A stretch of 64,000 bases of DNA from Lachnospiraceae bacterium (GTDB lineage Bacteria > Bacillota > Clostridia > Lachnospirales > Lachnospiraceae): positions 186,001 to 250,000 of the forward strand of contig CAJTFL010000004.1 in NCBI GenBank assembly GCA_910575565.1, in the 5' to 3' direction. A model generated the notes under the pieces. The model saw only the letters and a program-made list of their open reading frames with translations, ran no database searches and was not told where the DNA came from. A program made the translations under genes and the position numbers. Below are positions 62,226-64,000 of this stretch, piece after piece (the first letter of the stretch is position 1; each line of letters begins with the position of its first letter).

Positions 62226-62594
62226 TTAATAATATATTTCACACAGATCAATAACATCAAGAAGTAGGTTATACTGTCTCTTCGCTATTTCGCTCATTTC
62301 ATGTTCCAAAGAGGCATTCTGTGAAAACACTGTTGCTGTAACCGGCTTAGCTGATACAAAATGGTAAAGCAACAACTCTTCTACTGACATATTCAACACT
62401 TTCAAAATCTTCTGCAGATGACGATCAAATGTACTTTTGTTATCAACAGCACCATTCAACAATCTATCTAATGTCGGACGTGATATGTCCGCCTTGCCGG
62501 CAAAGGACACTTTCGTGTAACCTTTATCTCTGATACACTCTTTTAACTTTGATGCCACCAGACTTCTTTGTTCAAATAATTCATCAAACCTCAT
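62226..62594 (-). CDS. XRE-family helix-turn-helix regulator
   Basis: 122 residues. The HTH is GYTKVSFAGKADISRPTLDRLLNGAV (about 25-50), followed by a helix region and a C-terminal tail (SEIAKRQYNLLLDVIDLCEI) that may bind the partner peptidase. AGGAGGT is upstream of the ATG. As first gene of the three-gene unit it should repress it and may act as the antitoxin. Confidence 0.88.
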   Translation of the reverse strand: MRFDELFEQRSLVASKLKECIRDKGYTKVSFAGKADISRPTLDRLLNGAVDNKSTFDRHLQKILKVLNMSVEELLLYHFVSAKPVTATVFSQNASLEHEMSEIAKRQYNLLLDVIDLCEIYY

Positions 62595-62650
62595 TGTGAT
62601 GACCTCCTTCTATTTTCTCACCATTATTATATGCCAAAATAGGGAATGAT

Positions 62651-63184
62651 TTAAGTGTTATCATTTAATTTAGCATATACATATGTGTCCTTCCAAATTG
62701 GTTTTTCAGTTTCATCTTTCCAGAAATAAACATTTTTTCTAAAATAGGCTTCACGCTGAAATCCTAACGATTCAAGTAATTTCCACGAACTTTCATTAGC
62801 AGGATCACACTCTGCATATATCCTATGTACGCCATTGGAAAATGCCTGTTCGATTAAGGCTTTGCAGCTTTCGGCAGCATAACCATATCCCCAATAATTT
62901 CGATTAAATACATATCCCATTTCCAGTGCTTCAAAGTCACGTTTACCCATATATACATTTCCAATCATTTTATGGGAATTTTTCAATTCAACAGCAATCA
63001 TTTCAGCTGTACCAATGCGCCATTCAAGGCTTTTTTCTGTTTCGTCGAAGGTTTGCGGCTTATACGGTTCGTATCTTACCACCTCCTTATCAGATAAATA
63101 TTCAAATAAATCCTGAACATCTTCTTTTTTGTATCTTCTTAAAATTAGCCTTTCCGTTTCAGCGATAAATATTTTGTTCTCCAT
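62651..63184 (-). CDS. GNAT acetyltransferase (RimJ/RimL type)
   Basis: 177 residues, complete: ETERLILRRYKKEDVQDLFEYL, MIGNVYMGKRDFEALEMGYV, NYWGYGYAAESCKALIEQAF (acetyl-CoA loop) and NESSWKLLESLGFQREAYF. It acetylates an N-terminal or small-molecule amine; target unknown. It is an independent gene between the XRE unit and GyrI-like copy 2. The GNAT fragment at 59357-59650 belongs to a different, diverged member. Confidence 0.9.
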   Translation of the reverse strand: MENKIFIAETERLILRRYKKEDVQDLFEYLSDKEVVRYEPYKPQTFDETEKSLEWRIGTAEMIAVELKNSHKMIGNVYMGKRDFEALEMGYVFNRNYWGYGYAAESCKALIEQAFSNGVHRIYAECDPANESSWKLLESLGFQREAYFRKNVYFWKDETEKPIWKDTYVYAKLNDNT

Positions 63185-63205
63185 GTGACACGCTCCATAA
63201 ACTAT

Positions 63206-63667
63206 TTATAACTTTCTAATTGGGAAAAACATATAATTCTTCCCTGTCTGTGGACAAGCAAAATCGTGGACTGCTCCCACTAATGGAATACCATTATCTT
63301 CCAGATATTTTATTGCCGCTGAAAAAGCAGCATTATTTTCACATTCTATGTAAATATATTCGTAGCCAGGAATAATCCATTTCGTCCAGCCATTGGGGGC
63401 TTCTGCGTCATCCCCACATTCTACTCCAGCAAGATAAAGTCCTTTGTTGAAATCTTCCCACGGATTAAATGAATGAGAGAAATCAGACATAGCTCCCCAT
63501 ATGCCGCTTATATTTCCGTTCTCATCTTTCTTAGCCAAATGCTGAACTTCTCCAAAATGAGAATTTGCATCAGCCCACAATCTTTGAATAAAACCCTCTC
63601 CGTCTAAAGTTGATCCTTCTTTTCCTATCACCACAAAAGACTCCTTTACGCACCTTTTAACTCTCAT
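63206..63667 (-). CDS. GyrI-like/effector-binding domain protein, copy 2
   Basis: 153 residues, MRVKRCVKESFVVIGKEGST to FFPIRKL, the full-length version of the protein at 59631-60077 with only a few substitutions (for example R to W before IIPGYEY). The ribosome site GAGGAGG is identical. Single-domain GyrI-like proteins can bind or hydrolyse small toxic molecules; no specific role can be given. The intact C-terminus marks this as the parental copy. Confidence 0.8.
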   Translation of the reverse strand: MRVKRCVKESFVVIGKEGSTLDGEGFIQRLWADANSHFGEVQHLAKKDENGNISGIWGAMSDFSHSFNPWEDFNKGLYLAGVECGDDAEAPNGWTKWIIPGYEYIYIECENNAAFSAAIKYLEDNGIPLVGAVHDFACPQTGKNYMFFPIRKL

Positions 63668-63690
63668 AATTTCCTCCTCAAATTCCGATT
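63238..63690. repeat. 453-bp direct repeat, copy 2
   Basis: Matches 59648-60100 in the same orientation. Recombination between the copies would delete about 3.6 kb including the XRE-ImmA-PIN module. Confidence 0.92.
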
Positions 63691-63958
63691 GTGATTTGAT
63701 GATTTTTAAGGGAAACATTAGCTATTATATTTTGTTATTAAAATCTCCGCTAACCCTTGAAAACACTAAGTTTATCGTAGGTGAGCTTTCCCTTATAGTT
63801 TCCCTCATGTTATATCTTCCCACAAGGCATTACGAATCCTGATAAGGGAAAAAATGAGGGAAACAAAATCACATAAAACATTATAACACATAATATACGG
63901 GAATTGGTAAACTGATTGAAATGCTTTCAAAAAATCAATGAAAATAGGACAGATAAAA
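63691..63958. other. AT-rich intergenic region with an 11-bp inverted repeat
   Basis: GTTTCCCTCAT (63798-63808) and ATGAGGGAAAC (63852-63862) can pair over a 43-nt loop. No credible gene; a 62-codon minus-strand frame here has no ribosome site. Confidence 0.45.
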
Positions 63959-64000
63959 TGAATATGATTTATGCGACATACAATATCTACCATAACAGCA
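63959..64000 (+). CDS. Possible start of a gene cut by the right edge
   Basis: AGGACAG lies 5 nt before an ATG reading MNMIYATYNIYHNS to the window end. Only 14 codons are visible, so neither reality nor function can be judged. Confidence 0.25.

Noticed and set aside
63805..63993. 62-codon minus-strand frame near the right edge
   Set aside because: No ribosome site, runs through an inverted repeat, and no recognisable sequence.

Overview
The window looks like a chromosomal segment of a gut-type Clostridia bacterium, most likely Lachnospiraceae. This rests on strong AGGAGG-type ribosome binding sites, the rpmG-secE-nusG-rplK-rplA cluster, KtrAB, a PD-(D/E)XK transposase-family nuclease, many decayed toxin-antitoxin genes and a split HipA-like module. 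The placement is an inference from gene content; no rRNA or tRNA gene is visible. Housekeeping parts are moderately GC-rich, while about 35.3-49.3 kb is strikingly AT-rich.

Layout. 1-11.6 kb (minus strand): a secreted protein cut by the window edge, two G3E (COG0523) GTPases, one with a long His-rich loop, and the run znuA-znuC-znuB-ktrB-ktrA-hybrid histidine kinase, then a MATE exporter. The His-rich GTPase and ZnuACB suggest a zinc-homeostasis neighbourhood. 12-19 kb: an amidohydrolase behind tandem leader hairpins, a fructose-type PTS EIIABC, an RpiR regulator and a glycogen branching enzyme. 19.4-25 kb: a large membrane protein, an unknown protein and the rpmG-secE-nusG-rplK-rplA operon, in which rplK and rplA each follow a copy of the same leader motif. 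25-27.2 kb: decayed accessory genes (hsdS half, frameshifted gene, RelB plus truncated YafQ, mobile-gene fragment). 27.5-33.8 kb: a carbohydrate unit with LacI regulator, GH31 glycosidase, sodium:solute symporter and an unknown protein. Three CACGTG-centred operators lie between the divergent lacI and GH31 genes, and a 40-bp tandem repeat makes a ladder of five-codon mini-ORFs. 33.8-35.3 kb: Uma2 and HicA remnants and a PD-(D/E)XK protein.

35.9-49.2 kb: an AT-rich surface-polysaccharide cluster on the minus strand (glycosyltransferases, pyruvyl transferase, F420-hydrogenase-beta-like protein, Wzy-like polymerase, UbiA/HAD pair, Wzx flippase, WecB). Upstream is a tyrosine-recombinase-like protein that has lost its catalytic residues. 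Upstream of that lies a 73-bp promoter-bearing segment flanked by a perfect 30-bp inverted repeat, a candidate invertible promoter drawn here facing away from the cluster. This is the most interesting signal in the window.

51-53.6 kb: VapBC remnants, a split HipA-like kinase and HIRAN pair, and a GNAT remnant. 53.6-57.8 kb: FtsH, then a MarR-MATE operon. 57.9-64 kb: a patchwork of truncated or chimeric genes and an intact three-gene XRE-ImmA/IrrE-PIN-like module. The module lies between two near-identical 453-bp copies of a GyrI-like gene.
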